From positions 1 to 57,799 of the forward strand of contig CABYRT010000001.1 of NCBI GenBank assembly GCA_902521355.1: a DNA stretch of 57,799 nucleotides, written 5' to 3'. Below, piece after piece: positions 8,965 through 17,892 of this stretch (the first letter of the stretch is position 1; each line of letters starts with the position of its first letter). The stretch is from an uncultured Pelagibacteraceae bacterium. Lineage in GTDB: Bacteria; Pseudomonadota; Alphaproteobacteria; Pelagibacterales; Pelagibacteraceae. Both the position numbers and the translations under genes were made by a program. A model generated the notes under the pieces. It was not told the DNA's origin. It did no database searches and was given only the letters and a program-made list of their open reading frames with translations.

Positions 8965-9918
8965 ATGAAAAAAATTTTAATCACGAGAAGGCTTTTAAGA
9001 TCTTGTGAGGATAAAGCTAAAGAATTATTTGATGCTAACTTTAATTTAAATGATGAACTCTACTCTCAAAAGAAGCTAATAGAGATGAGTACAGGCTGTG
9101 ATGGTATTTTATCGGCTTTAACAGATAAGCTAGATGCAGAAACAATTAATCAATTACCTGAGAGTGTAAAAATTATATCAAATTTTGCTGTAGGTTTTGG
9201 AAATATAGATTTAGAAGCTGCAAAAAAAAGAGGGATTGCAGTAACAAACACGCCAGATGTTTTAACTGATGCTACTGCAGAAATTGGGGTTTTGTTGATA
9301 TTAGGTGCATGCAGAAGAGCATCTGAAGGAATTGAAAAAGCTAGAGAAGGTGGCTGGGTTTGGTCAGCAGATATGTTGATTGGTAAACAATTAACGGGCA
9401 CTAGACTTGGAATACTTGGCATGGGTAGAATTGGTCAAAAAATAGCTAAAATAGCTAAATCTTTAGGTATGATAATTCATTATCACAATCGTTCAAAATT
9501 AAGCGAAGAAAAAGAACAAGGCGCAACTTACCACGATAACTTAAATGATTTGATGAAAGTCTCTGATGTCCTTTCGGTATGTTGTCCTGCATCTAAAGAG
9601 ACAATAAATTTAATCAATAAAGATACACTAGAACTATTACCAAAAGGTGCAGTCGTGACCAATGTTGCAAGAGGAGATATTATTGAAGATGAAGCTTTAA
9701 TAGATGCTTTGGAAAGAAGAAAAGTTTATGCAGTCGGGCTAGATGTATACAAAAATGAACCAAATTTAAATCCAGGATATCTTAAACACAAAAGTGCTTT
9801 TATTCTTCCTCATTTGGGTAGCGCAACTAAAGAAACTAGAACTGCAATGGCCAATCTGGCCATAGATAATATGGATGAGTTTTTCAAAACAGGAGACTGC
9901 AAAAACAAAGTAAATTAA
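8965..9918 (+). CDS. NAD(P)-dependent D-2-hydroxyacid dehydrogenase (glyoxylate/hydroxypyruvate reductase-like)
   Basis: A 317-residue enzyme with the Rossmann motif GMGRIG near residue 153 and the catalytic set Arg236 (NVARGD), Glu265 (KNEP) and His283 (LPHLGSAT) of the D-isomer-specific 2-hydroxyacid dehydrogenases. The sequence around FAVGFGNIDLEAA is most like glyoxylate/hydroxypyruvate reductases. It would reversibly reduce glyoxylate, hydroxypyruvate or a related 2-oxo acid with NAD(P)H. Together with the flavin-dependent enzymes upstream it completes a set for interconverting D- and L-hydroxyacids and oxoacids. Confidence 0.88.
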   Translation: MKKILITRRLLRSCEDKAKELFDANFNLNDELYSQKKLIEMSTGCDGILSALTDKLDAETINQLPESVKIISNFAVGFGNIDLEAAKKRGIAVTNTPDVLTDATAEIGVLLILGACRRASEGIEKAREGGWVWSADMLIGKQLTGTRLGILGMGRIGQKIAKIAKSLGMIIHYHNRSKLSEEKEQGATYHDNLNDLMKVSDVLSVCCPASKETINLINKDTLELLPKGAVVTNVARGDIIEDEALIDALERRKVYAVGLDVYKNEPNLNPGYLKHKSAFILPHLGSATKETRTAMANLAIDNMDEFFKTGDCKNKVN

Positions 9919-10023
9919 CAATCTGAAGTTGTAATTGGTAATTAAAATTATTCTAACTTTCTAGACATATTTTTTATTTCAATTTAAAATTTATTTATAA
10001 AAAATAAATTTAGAGAGGAAATA

Positions 10024-11085
10024 ATGAAAGCACAGGTTTTACATAAGTATGACCCAGAAATGAAAGCAGATGTTTGGGTCACAGGTGAAGAGTTACCAAA
10101 TCCTAAAATTGAGAAAGCAAGCGATGTGATTGTTAAAATTGGAGCTGCAGGTGTTTGTAGAACTGATTTGCATATAATTGAAGGAGTTTGGAAGCACATT
10201 ACAGATCAAAATAACGATCTGTTGCCGATGGTAATGGGACATGAGAACGCTGGATGGATAGAGGAAGTTGGTAAAGATGTTACAGGATTTAAAAAAGGTG
10301 ATGCAGTTATTTTACACCCTAAAGTTTCTGGCACAGGAGGAACATGCTTAGATTGTAGAAGAGGAAACGATATGCATGCTGAAGATCCAATATTTGCAGG
10401 TTTGAACGTAAAACACGGGGGATATTCAGAATTACTTCAAACTAGCGTAAGAAATCTAATAAAAATTCCAAAAGTTTTAGGTCCAATAGACGTTGCGCCA
10501 TTTTCAGACGCAGGTTTGACTGCTTACAGAGTTGTAAAAAAAGCTACTAGACACCTTCTGCCAGGTGAAAATTGTGTAATCATAGGTGCTGGTGGATTAG
10601 GACATATAGCAATTCAATGTATGAAAGCAATGTGTGCTGCAAATATTATTGTTGTTGAAAAAGCAAAAGCACCTTTAGAACATGCAATGGAACTAGGAGC
10701 TGACCATGGAGTTTTAATAGACGGTAATGAAATTGAAAAAGTAAAAGAACTTACAAAAGGAAAAGGTGCAGAGGCTGTTATAGATTTTGTTGGTGAAAAA
10801 GGTTCTACGCCAATGGGAATTAAAATGACCAAAGCAACTGGGACTTTCTATATTGTAGGTTACGGAGAAGAAATAAGAGTTTTGGCGATTGATATGATCG
10901 ATCAAGAAAAAAGTATAGTTGGAAGCTTAGTAGGTACATGGGCTGAATTATATGAATTAATGGAACTAGCAGATAAAGGTTTAGTAAAACTTTCAATGAA
11001 AGAATACAAACTTGAAGAAGCTAATAAAGCACTACATGATTTAAATGATGGTAAGATTAAAGGTCGTGCAGTGTTAGTTCCATAA
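10024..11085 (+). CDS. Zinc-dependent medium-chain alcohol dehydrogenase
   Basis: The 353-residue MDR-superfamily protein has catalytic-zinc ligands Cys45 (GVCRTDLH) and His73-Glu74 (GHEN) and a Rossmann motif GAGGLG. The structural-zinc lobe keeps only Cys108 and Cys111; the other two cysteines expected in a four-Cys lobe are absent (GGT before, MHAED after), so it probably has catalytic zinc only. A strong ribosome-binding site (AGAGAGGAA) precedes the ATG. The gap to the solute-binding protein is only 24 bp, suggesting the enzyme acts on the imported substrate or a product, perhaps a polyol or sugar alcohol. Substrate unproven. Confidence 0.85.
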   Translation: MKAQVLHKYDPEMKADVWVTGEELPNPKIEKASDVIVKIGAAGVCRTDLHIIEGVWKHITDQNNDLLPMVMGHENAGWIEEVGKDVTGFKKGDAVILHPKVSGTGGTCLDCRRGNDMHAEDPIFAGLNVKHGGYSELLQTSVRNLIKIPKVLGPIDVAPFSDAGLTAYRVVKKATRHLLPGENCVIIGAGGLGHIAIQCMKAMCAANIIVVEKAKAPLEHAMELGADHGVLIDGNEIEKVKELTKGKGAEAVIDFVGEKGSTPMGIKMTKATGTFYIVGYGEEIRVLAIDMIDQEKSIVGSLVGTWAELYELMELADKGLVKLSMKEYKLEEANKALHDLNDGKIKGRAVLVP

Positions 11086-11109
11086 TTAACAACAAAGAGA
11101 GGAAAAAAG

Positions 11110-12645
11110 ATGAAGACAATAAAAACTTGCGTAACCGCTCTAATATCAGCTTTGTTGGTATTTAGTCCTGTTGCGTATGCTGATAAGTGGAGTGATCAGT
11201 TTCCACATATCAAAGCAACTGGGGATATTCCTGGTGATTGTTCTTACGAGTCTATGTCTAAGAAAAACTATAAAGGCAAGACGCTTAAGATTAATACACA
11301 TGCTGTACCAGTCATGGGAGAGCCAACAGCTCTACATGCTGAGCAGTTCGCTAAACTTACTGGAGCAAAAGTTGATGTTACTCATACACCAGCAGGTGAC
11401 TTATATGCGAAAGCAATGGTACCATTTCAAGCTGGACAAGCTCCATATGACATCGTTTTTGGATTTTCAAACTTCATTAACGATTGGAGAAGATACTTAG
11501 AGCCAGTTCCAAAGAAATACGTTGAGATGAAACAAATGAAAGACGTTACTCCGTCTCACATCGGTGTAGCATCTTGGGATGGTGTTATGTATCAGTTTCC
11601 GGTTGATGGAGACAGACATTATCTAAAATATAGAAAAGATGTAATTGATAATCCTGAGTACCAAAAACAATATAAGGAAGCTACTGGTAAAGAACTAAGA
11701 GTTCCTCAAACCTGGAAAGAGTATGGAGAAATGGCAGCTTACTTTAATAATTGGGACTGGGATGGAGATGGCGAGAAAGAATACGGATCTGCTGAAGTAA
11801 TGAAAAAAGACGATCTAATGTATGCTGCTTTCTATTCAAGATCTGCTGCCTACTCAAAAAATCCTAAAACACCTGGTGGTTTTTTCTTTGATTTGGAAAC
11901 TATGAAACCACTAATTAACAATCCAGGTTTTGTTGAAGCTTTAACTGACTGGGTTGAGGCAACTAAATATGTTCCTCCAGGAGGAATAAATTTTGGTTTA
12001 GGTGATGAAATTGGATCATTTGGTGGAGGACAAACTTTGTTTAGTTTTTCATGGGATGATGCATTTGTTGCTGCTATGCAACCAGATAGTCCAATAAACA
12101 ATAAAGTTGGTGCTGCACAGTTACCAGGAGCAATGAAAGTTTGGAATAGAAAAACTAACTCTTGGGATGAAGGCTTTAACCAAGCTCCTTTCTTCGTATG
12201 GGGATGGGCAGTTGGAGTAGCTAAGAAAAGTAAAGAGAAAGAAATGGCTTTCGATTACCTATGTTTCTTTGCTAACGAAGCTAACCACCAAGCAGACATT
12301 GGAATTGGTAGATTTGGTGTAAACCCATTTAGAAATGATGACTTTAAAGTTGATGTATGGACACAAATTGGTTGGGATAAAGATATTGCTCAATCATATG
12401 TTGATACTCTTGCACAAATGGAACAAAGTAAAAACAGAGTATTTCCATTAAGAGTTCCTGGAACTTTTGAGTTTAATGCTGCATTGGCTACTGCTGCTGC
12501 AAAAGCATTAGCTGGTCAATTATCTCCACAAGCTGCTTTAGACGAAGCTGCTAAACAATGGGAAGATATACTTAACAGAGTAGGAAAAGATAACGTGAGA
12601 AAAGCCTATGCTGTTGGTGTAGCAATGGAAGATAATAAGCAATAA
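11110..12645 (+). CDS. ABC transporter periplasmic substrate-binding protein (family 1, carbohydrate/polyol)
   Basis: A 511-residue exported protein with a Sec signal peptide ending around residue 24 (SPVAYA). The mature part is tryptophan-rich and resembles family 1 extracellular solute-binding proteins for sugars and polyols. An acidic motif WDWDGDGEKEYG near residue 217 looks like a calcium-binding loop. A strong Shine-Dalgarno (AGAGAGGAAAA) precedes it, and it is followed by a stable hairpin before the permease genes, both consistent with much higher expression than the membrane parts. Paired with GlpS/GlpT-like ATPases, the substrate could be glycerol or another polyol, but a sugar is equally possible. 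Confidence 0.85.
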   Translation: MKTIKTCVTALISALLVFSPVAYADKWSDQFPHIKATGDIPGDCSYESMSKKNYKGKTLKINTHAVPVMGEPTALHAEQFAKLTGAKVDVTHTPAGDLYAKAMVPFQAGQAPYDIVFGFSNFINDWRRYLEPVPKKYVEMKQMKDVTPSHIGVASWDGVMYQFPVDGDRHYLKYRKDVIDNPEYQKQYKEATGKELRVPQTWKEYGEMAAYFNNWDWDGDGEKEYGSAEVMKKDDLMYAAFYSRSAAYSKNPKTPGGFFFDLETMKPLINNPGFVEALTDWVEATKYVPPGGINFGLGDEIGSFGGGQTLFSFSWDDAFVAAMQPDSPINNKVGAAQLPGAMKVWNRKTNSWDEGFNQAPFFVWGWAVGVAKKSKEKEMAFDYLCFFANEANHQADIGIGRFGVNPFRNDDFKVDVWTQIGWDKDIAQSYVDTLAQMEQSKNRVFPLRVPGTFEFNAALATAAAKALAGQLSPQAALDEAAKQWEDILNRVGKDNVRKAYAVGVAMEDNKQ

Positions 12646-12657
12646 TTTTGTAAAACT

Positions 12658-12685
12658 TGTGGCCGTTTTTTAACGGCCACATTTT
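12658..12685 (+). terminator. Stem-loop between binding protein and permeases
   Basis: A perfect 10-bp stem (TGTGGCCGTT paired with AACGGCCACA) with a TTTT loop lies 13 bp after the binding-protein stop, followed by a short T run. It is GC-rich against an AT-rich background. It probably acts as a partial terminator or as a 3' mRNA stabiliser, giving excess binding protein over permease and ATPase. Confidence 0.75.
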
Positions 12686-12706
12686 AAAATAATCCAAAAA
12701 AAAATT

Positions 12707-13573
12707 ATGAATTTTAAACACAAGTTTGTTTTTTTATTCCCAGGATTGTTTGTACTTATTGGAATTTTAATCTTTCCAATTATTTTTACTATTAGATTAA
12801 GTCTTTCTGGATGGAATAGTTATACACCAGAAATGAATTTCATAGGTATTACGAATTATATAAGGTTATTTACTGATGACCCGAGGTTTTGGGAGTCTTT
12901 TTTTAGGTTAAGTTTTTTATCTGTTACCACAGTTATTCTTCAATATGTTATCGGATTTGCTCTAGCGATGATGGTTTGGAGAGAAATAAAATTTAAAAGA
13001 TTTTTTAGAGTAATTTTTCTAGTACCCATGATGACAACTCCAGTAATAATGACGGTTATTTGGAGAACATTTTTTCATGAATCGCTAGGTCCTGTAAATG
13101 ATTTGTTAGGTGGATTAGGAGTAAAACCTATTTTATGGTTGAGTGATCCAGTTATTGCGAAGTTTACTGTTATAATTGTTGAGGTTTGGCAATGGACACC
13201 TTTTATGTTTTTACTGTTACTAGCTGGACTTTTGTCACTTCCAAAAGAACCCTTTTTGGCAGCCGCTATAGATGGAGCAAGTCCATTTAGAAAATTTGTT
13301 TATGTAACTTTTCCTTTGATGGCTCCAATATCAATTGGAGCAATAATAATAAGACTTATAGAGGCTTCAAAAATAATGGATACAGTATTTGTTTTGACTT
13401 CAGGAGGACCAGGTACTGCAACTGAGACGTCAAGTTTTTATATTTATATTAAAGGATTAAGAGAATTTCAGATGGGTTATGCAGCAACCTTATCTTTCAC
13501 TTATCTTGTCATAATGATTATCAGTTTAACGATAATAGCTAAAGTTTTAACCAAATTAATGATCAAAGAATAA
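12707..13573 (+). CDS. ABC transporter permease 1 (MalF/UgpA-type)
   Basis: A 288-residue inner-membrane protein with six predicted helices and the binding-protein-dependent permease (EAA) loop around AAAIDGASPFRKFVYVTFPLM, which docks to the ATPase. It belongs to the MalF/UgpA class of CUT1 carbohydrate importers. It lies two bases before the second permease gene, and the two form the translocation channel. The compact length, with no large periplasmic insertion, is normal for non-maltose members. Confidence 0.9.
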   Translation: MNFKHKFVFLFPGLFVLIGILIFPIIFTIRLSLSGWNSYTPEMNFIGITNYIRLFTDDPRFWESFFRLSFLSVTTVILQYVIGFALAMMVWREIKFKRFFRVIFLVPMMTTPVIMTVIWRTFFHESLGPVNDLLGGLGVKPILWLSDPVIAKFTVIIVEVWQWTPFMFLLLLAGLLSLPKEPFLAAAIDGASPFRKFVYVTFPLMAPISIGAIIIRLIEASKIMDTVFVLTSGGPGTATETSSFYIYIKGLREFQMGYAATLSFTYLVIMIISLTIIAKVLTKLMIKE

Positions 13574-13575
13574 CT

Positions 13576-14424
13576 ATGAGCAAACTTTACACTTTTCTCA
13601 AATATTTCTTTATTACATTTTGGACTGTATTTGTTGTTGCGCCATTTCTGTGGGCTGTATCAACATCTTTTAAAGACTTCCAATCTGTAAATAGTAAAGT
13701 AACTTACATTCCTTGGTTAGATTTCGAACCAACATTGGAGGGTTGGAGAGTTTTAATTAAGTCTCCTGCGAAAGGCGGGGTAGATATTGTTGAGCCTTAT
13801 TTTAATAGTATTTTTGTAACTTGTACTGCTAGTTTAATAAGTATTGTTCTTGGTACTCTTGCTGCTTATGCACTATCAAGATTTACCTTTAAAGCCGGAT
13901 TTGTAAGAAACAACGATATTACTTTTTTCTTCATATCACAAAGAATCATGCCTCCAATTGTATTATCAATTCCTTTCTTTATTTTTCTAAGCACAATAGG
14001 ATTGCTTGATAGTTTATTAGGTCTAGTGGTCGTATATATCGTTTTATTGATGCCAATTGCTGTTTGGATAATGGTAGATTTTTTTAATAGAGTTCCAAAA
14101 GAATTAGATGAGACTGCATTAATCGATGGGTGTAATCCCTATCAAGCTTTCTATAAAGTTGTTTTACCAAATTCAATACCTGGTTTAATTGTTGCAGGAA
14201 TGTTTTGTATTATTTTTGGATGGATAGATTTCTTTTTTGCATTTATTTTAACATTTACTGAAGTACAATTGTTACCTGTAAAAGTCGTTGCACTTAATTC
14301 ATCAATAACACCATGGTGGAGCCTCTCGGCATCTGCATTGGTTTCAGTTGCACCATTAATAATCGTTGCATTCATAGTTGAGAGATATCTATCAAAAGGA
14401 AATTTATCAGGAGCATTAAAATAA
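13576..14424 (+). CDS. ABC transporter permease 2 (MalG/UgpE-type)
   Basis: The 282-residue inner-membrane protein has the MalG-type N-terminus (FKYFFITFWTVFVVAPFLW) and an EAA loop at ELDETALIDGCNPYQAFYKV, which contacts the ATP-binding subunit. With permease 1 it forms a heterodimeric channel. Its stop codon shares one base with the ATG of the first ATPase gene (TAATG), so translation of the two is probably coupled. Confidence 0.9.
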   Translation: MSKLYTFLKYFFITFWTVFVVAPFLWAVSTSFKDFQSVNSKVTYIPWLDFEPTLEGWRVLIKSPAKGGVDIVEPYFNSIFVTCTASLISIVLGTLAAYALSRFTFKAGFVRNNDITFFFISQRIMPPIVLSIPFFIFLSTIGLLDSLLGLVVVYIVLLMPIAVWIMVDFFNRVPKELDETALIDGCNPYQAFYKVVLPNSIPGLIVAGMFCIIFGWIDFFFAFILTFTEVQLLPVKVVALNSSITPWWSLSASALVSVAPLIIVAFIVERYLSKGNLSGALK

Positions 14425-15503
14425 TGAATTTAATTGGAGAGAAAATTTCTTATAAACCTGATGAGCAATTTCATTTAAACGATGTCTCGTTTAATTTTAA
14501 AAAAGGTAATTTGTATACTATTTTAGGCAGAACTTTATCTGGCAAAACGACTCTTTTAAAAACAATTGCAGGATTATTAAATCCAGATCAAGGCTCAATT
14601 TCTTTTGAGGAAAAAGACTTTATTAAAATACCTGTTTGGGAAAGAAATGTTGCTATGGTTTATCAACAATTTATTAATTACCCTCACTTAAATGTTTATG
14701 AAAACATAACTTTTCCATTAGAACAGAGAAAACTAAGTCCTGAGCAAATAAAAAAAGATGTAGATGAAGCTCTAAAAACTGTTGGATTAGTTGGATTTGA
14801 AAATAGAAAAATTCAGGAATTATCTGGCGGACAGCAACAAAGGGTTGCACTTGCAAGATCACTTGCAAAAAAAGCAAAAATTTTGTTGCTAGACGAACCG
14901 TTAGTTAATTTAGATTACAAACTTAGAGAACAATTAAGAGAAGAATTTAAAAGAATTTTCTCAGAAGGACTGTCCCAAGATACAATTTTAATTTACTCAA
15001 CAACAGATCCTCAAGAAGTAATGGAACTAAATGGAGAAGTAATTGTTTTAGATGAAGGGAAGGTATTACAAAAAGGGCCTGCCAAAGAGATTTTTGAAAA
15101 TCCATCTAATTTAAAAGTTGCAGAAATATCAAATGATCCACCTATGAATGTTCTGAAGGGTTCAAAAAATTCAAAAAATCTGAACTTTGAGAATATTTCT
15201 TTAGAAATTCCAAATCATTTTAAGAATTTAGAAGATAAAGATTATAATTTTGGAATTAGAGCTTCAGAAATAAAACTTGATGAAAATGGTGAAGAATTTG
15301 AAATAGAATTAGCAGAGATTAGTGGTTCAGAAACATTGCTTCACTTAAAAAGAGGAAATTCAAAAATAATTGCTTTAATCGAGGAAGTAATGAATTTTAA
15401 AATTCATGAGAAAGTAAAAATAAATTTTAATGCAAATAAATTTTATGCTTTTGGAGAAGATGAAAAATTAGTTTCATCGCCATATGGAGGAACAAATGGC
15501 TAA
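14424..15503 (+). CDS. ABC transporter ATPase 1 (GlpS-like), H-loop His replaced
   Basis: A 359-residue CUT1-type ATPase. Visible elements are a Walker A (Gly35-Arg-Thr-Leu-Ser-Gly-Lys41-Thr), a Q-loop in VYQQF, an intact signature LSGGQ (133-137) and Walker B Asp157-Glu158, with a C-terminal regulatory OB-like domain. The switch (H-loop) histidine is missing: the sequence is STTD with Thr194 where THD is expected. From memory the stretch MVYQQFINYP and LDEPLVNLDYKLRE resemble rhizobial GlpS of glycerol importers. It overlaps ATPase 2 by 8 bp and most likely forms a heterodimer with it. Confidence 0.88.
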   Translation: MNLIGEKISYKPDEQFHLNDVSFNFKKGNLYTILGRTLSGKTTLLKTIAGLLNPDQGSISFEEKDFIKIPVWERNVAMVYQQFINYPHLNVYENITFPLEQRKLSPEQIKKDVDEALKTVGLVGFENRKIQELSGGQQQRVALARSLAKKAKILLLDEPLVNLDYKLREQLREEFKRIFSEGLSQDTILIYSTTDPQEVMELNGEVIVLDEGKVLQKGPAKEIFENPSNLKVAEISNDPPMNVLKGSKNSKNLNFENISLEIPNHFKNLEDKDYNFGIRASEIKLDENGEEFEIELAEISGSETLLHLKRGNSKIIALIEEVMNFKIHEKVKINFNANKFYAFGEDEKLVSSPYGGTNG

Positions 15504-16569
15504 AATTGATTTATCTAATATTTCTCATACTTATAATCCTTTAGATCCAAAACCAACATATGCTCTTAATCCGTTTTCAATGACTTGGGAAAATGGCAAG
15601 CGGTACGCAATCTTGGGACCTTCTGGGTGTGGAAAAACCACAATGTTAAACATTGTTTCTGGATTAGTGAGACCATCCAAAGGTGAAATATTATTCGATG
15701 AAACACCTGTGACCGATTTAAAAACAGAAGATAGAAATATTGCCCAAGTTTTCCAATTCCCAGTAATTTACAATACAATGACTGTTTATGATAATTTAGC
15801 TTTCCCGCTAAGATGCAGGGAGTTTACAAAAGAAAAAATTGAAGAAAGAGTAAAAGCGGTTTCAGATACTTTAAACTTATCTTCATTTTTAAACTCACCA
15901 GCAAGAAAATTGACGGCTGATCAAAAACAACTTATCTCTTTAGGAAGAGGGTTGGTTCGAGAAGACGTTGCAGCTGTTTTAATGGACGAGCCTCTTACGG
16001 TTATAGACCCAGATTTAAAATTTAGACTTCGAAGAAACTTAAAAGAAATCAATGAACAATATAAAACAACATTGGTTTATGTAACTCATGATCAAAACGA
16101 AGCTATGACTTTTGCAGAAAATATAATTGTTATGGATCAAGGTGAAATCGTGCAAGTTGGATTGCCAAAAGATTTATTTGAAAAACCTAAAACAACTTTT
16201 GTCGGTTATTTTATTGGCTCTCCTGCGATGAATATTTTTCATTCAACTGTATCCTCTGATCATGAAGTAAAAATTAATGACACCACTATTAAGACAAATT
16301 CAAATTTAGGAAATTTAAAAGATAAAAATGTTAAACTGGGAATTAGATCCGAGTTTATAGAATTGGCTGAAAAAGAAAAAAGTAATACAGTTAAAATTAA
16401 ACTCACAAGAGTTGAGGACTTTGGTAATTTTAAGCTCCTTACAGGAAAAATGGGTGATTTAGTAATTAAATCAAAAGTAGAAAGAGAAAAACCCATTCCA
16501 GATGGAGAATTAAATTTATATTTTCCACCAGAGAAATGTTGCGTTTATTCTGATGAAAAATTAGTTTAA
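15496..16569 (+). CDS. ABC transporter ATPase 2 (GlpT-like), degenerate signature motif
   Basis: A 357-residue CUT1-type ATPase with canonical Walker A (GPSGCGKTT, 41-49), Q-loop VFQFP, Walker B Asp164-Glu165 and H-loop His198 (THD). Its ABC signature reads LTADQ (139-143) instead of LSGGQ, and its D-loop is TVIDP. The ATG at 15496 is preferred over the one at 15484 because GGAGG at 15486-15490 sits five bases upstream of it. The LTADQ and LTVIDP features recall rhizobial GlpT, the second ATPase of glycerol-type importers. The amidase gene follows after 7 bp. Confidence 0.87.
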   Translation: MAKIDLSNISHTYNPLDPKPTYALNPFSMTWENGKRYAILGPSGCGKTTMLNIVSGLVRPSKGEILFDETPVTDLKTEDRNIAQVFQFPVIYNTMTVYDNLAFPLRCREFTKEKIEERVKAVSDTLNLSSFLNSPARKLTADQKQLISLGRGLVREDVAAVLMDEPLTVIDPDLKFRLRRNLKEINEQYKTTLVYVTHDQNEAMTFAENIIVMDQGEIVQVGLPKDLFEKPKTTFVGYFIGSPAMNIFHSTVSSDHEVKINDTTIKTNSNLGNLKDKNVKLGIRSEFIELAEKEKSNTVKIKLTRVEDFGNFKLLTGKMGDLVIKSKVEREKPIPDGELNLYFPPEKCCVYSDEKLV

Positions 16570-16576
16570 GGGATAA

Positions 16577-17875
16577 ATGAAACTCCTTAATTTATCAGCA
16601 CAACAACTTTTAAAAAAACTTAAAAATAAACAATTAACTTCCGTTGAACTTTGTAAAGCATATATCAATCAAAAAAAAAAATATGATAAGAATATTCAAG
16701 CTTGGGAATATTTTAATGAAAAAAAACTCCTAAGTGATGCGAAAAAATCTGACAATCAGAGAAAAAAATTGAAATCTTTAGGGGCTTTGCATGGTCTGCC
16801 AGTAGCACTTAAAGATATTATTTCAACATCTGAAATGCCAACAAAATATGGTGCAAGAATAAAATTAAAAAAAAAGAATAATTCAGATGCTAAAATTGTT
16901 GAGCTCTTAAAAAAGGCTGGAGCAATAATTATGGGTAAAACTGTAACTTGCGAATTAGCTTTCTTATCGCCATCAAAAACTAAAAACCCACATGATTATT
17001 CAAGAACACCAGGAGGTTCATCTAGTGGCTCTGCAGCTGTTATTGCATCTGATATGGCACCATTATCAATTGGAACTCAAACGGGTGGATCTGTAATCAG
17101 GCCAGCCTCTTATTGTGGAGTTGTTGGTTATAAACCTACCTATGGATTAATTTCTAGAAATGGTGTTTTGCAAACATCATATAATTTAGATCAAGTCGGA
17201 GTATTTGGAAAAACAATTAGTGATGTAGCACTATTATCGAAAGTTTTGTTTGCTAGAGACGATGCAGATGAAACAACAACAAATATTAATTTTCTTAATA
17301 AAAAAATTAAAATAAAAAAATCAAAATTTGTTTTTTATAAAACCAAACGCTGGAGAAATGTTGACAGTATTTCAAAAAAATCATTTAACAAATTTATTTT
17401 AAATAATAAAAAAATAGTAAAGGTTGAGACTGCTCCTAAATATTTTGAAGATATGATTGATTGTCATACAATTATATATGAGACAGAGATGGCTCAAAAT
17501 TTTCATCATTATTACAAAACTTCAAAAGGAAAACTTTCTATAGAAATTAAGAGAGCAATTATTAATGGACTAAAACATTCGGCAAAAGATTATGCTTTAG
17601 CTTTAGAAGCGATGAGAACATACTCAAAAAAATTAGATAGTATATTTGAAAGATTTGATGCAATTATAACGCCAAGTAGTTGTGGAATTGCTGACAAAGG
17701 ATTTAAGACAACTGGGAGTCCAGAATTTAATAAGATTTGGTCTCTTGCACATGTGCCCTGCATTTCACTGCCAATTTTAAAAGGCGAAAAAAATTTGCCT
17801 TTAGGAGTTCAAATTATAGGCAAACAATTTGAAGATCTAAGCATGTTAAACCATGCCAAAATATTCAATAATTAA
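16577..17875 (+). CDS. Amidase signature family amidohydrolase
   Basis: A 432-residue amidase with the complete Ser-cisSer-Lys triad: Lys79 (ALKDII), Ser148 in GGSSSGSAA and nucleophile Ser172 in TQTGGSVIRPA. The spacings (69 and 24 residues) equal those I recall for malonamidase E2, and the family also includes GatA and many small-amide hydrolases. It has no gatB/gatC neighbours and lies 7 bp after the ABC ATPase genes, so it is more likely catabolic than a tRNA amidotransferase subunit. It may release ammonia from an imported amide, but the substrate is unknown. Confidence 0.85.
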   Translation: MKLLNLSAQQLLKKLKNKQLTSVELCKAYINQKKKYDKNIQAWEYFNEKKLLSDAKKSDNQRKKLKSLGALHGLPVALKDIISTSEMPTKYGARIKLKKKNNSDAKIVELLKKAGAIIMGKTVTCELAFLSPSKTKNPHDYSRTPGGSSSGSAAVIASDMAPLSIGTQTGGSVIRPASYCGVVGYKPTYGLISRNGVLQTSYNLDQVGVFGKTISDVALLSKVLFARDDADETTTNINFLNKKIKIKKSKFVFYKTKRWRNVDSISKKSFNKFILNNKKIVKVETAPKYFEDMIDCHTIIYETEMAQNFHHYYKTSKGKLSIEIKRAIINGLKHSAKDYALALEAMRTYSKKLDSIFERFDAIITPSSCGIADKGFKTTGSPEFNKIWSLAHVPCISLPILKGEKNLPLGVQIIGKQFEDLSMLNHAKIFNN

Positions 17876-17892
17876 AGATAATTAATAAACAT

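Noticed and set aside
9919..10023. A riboswitch or promoter before the alcohol dehydrogenase
   Set aside because: The 105-bp gap has only a weak AT-only inverted repeat and a Shine-Dalgarno; I see no defensible -35/-10 pair or structured element.
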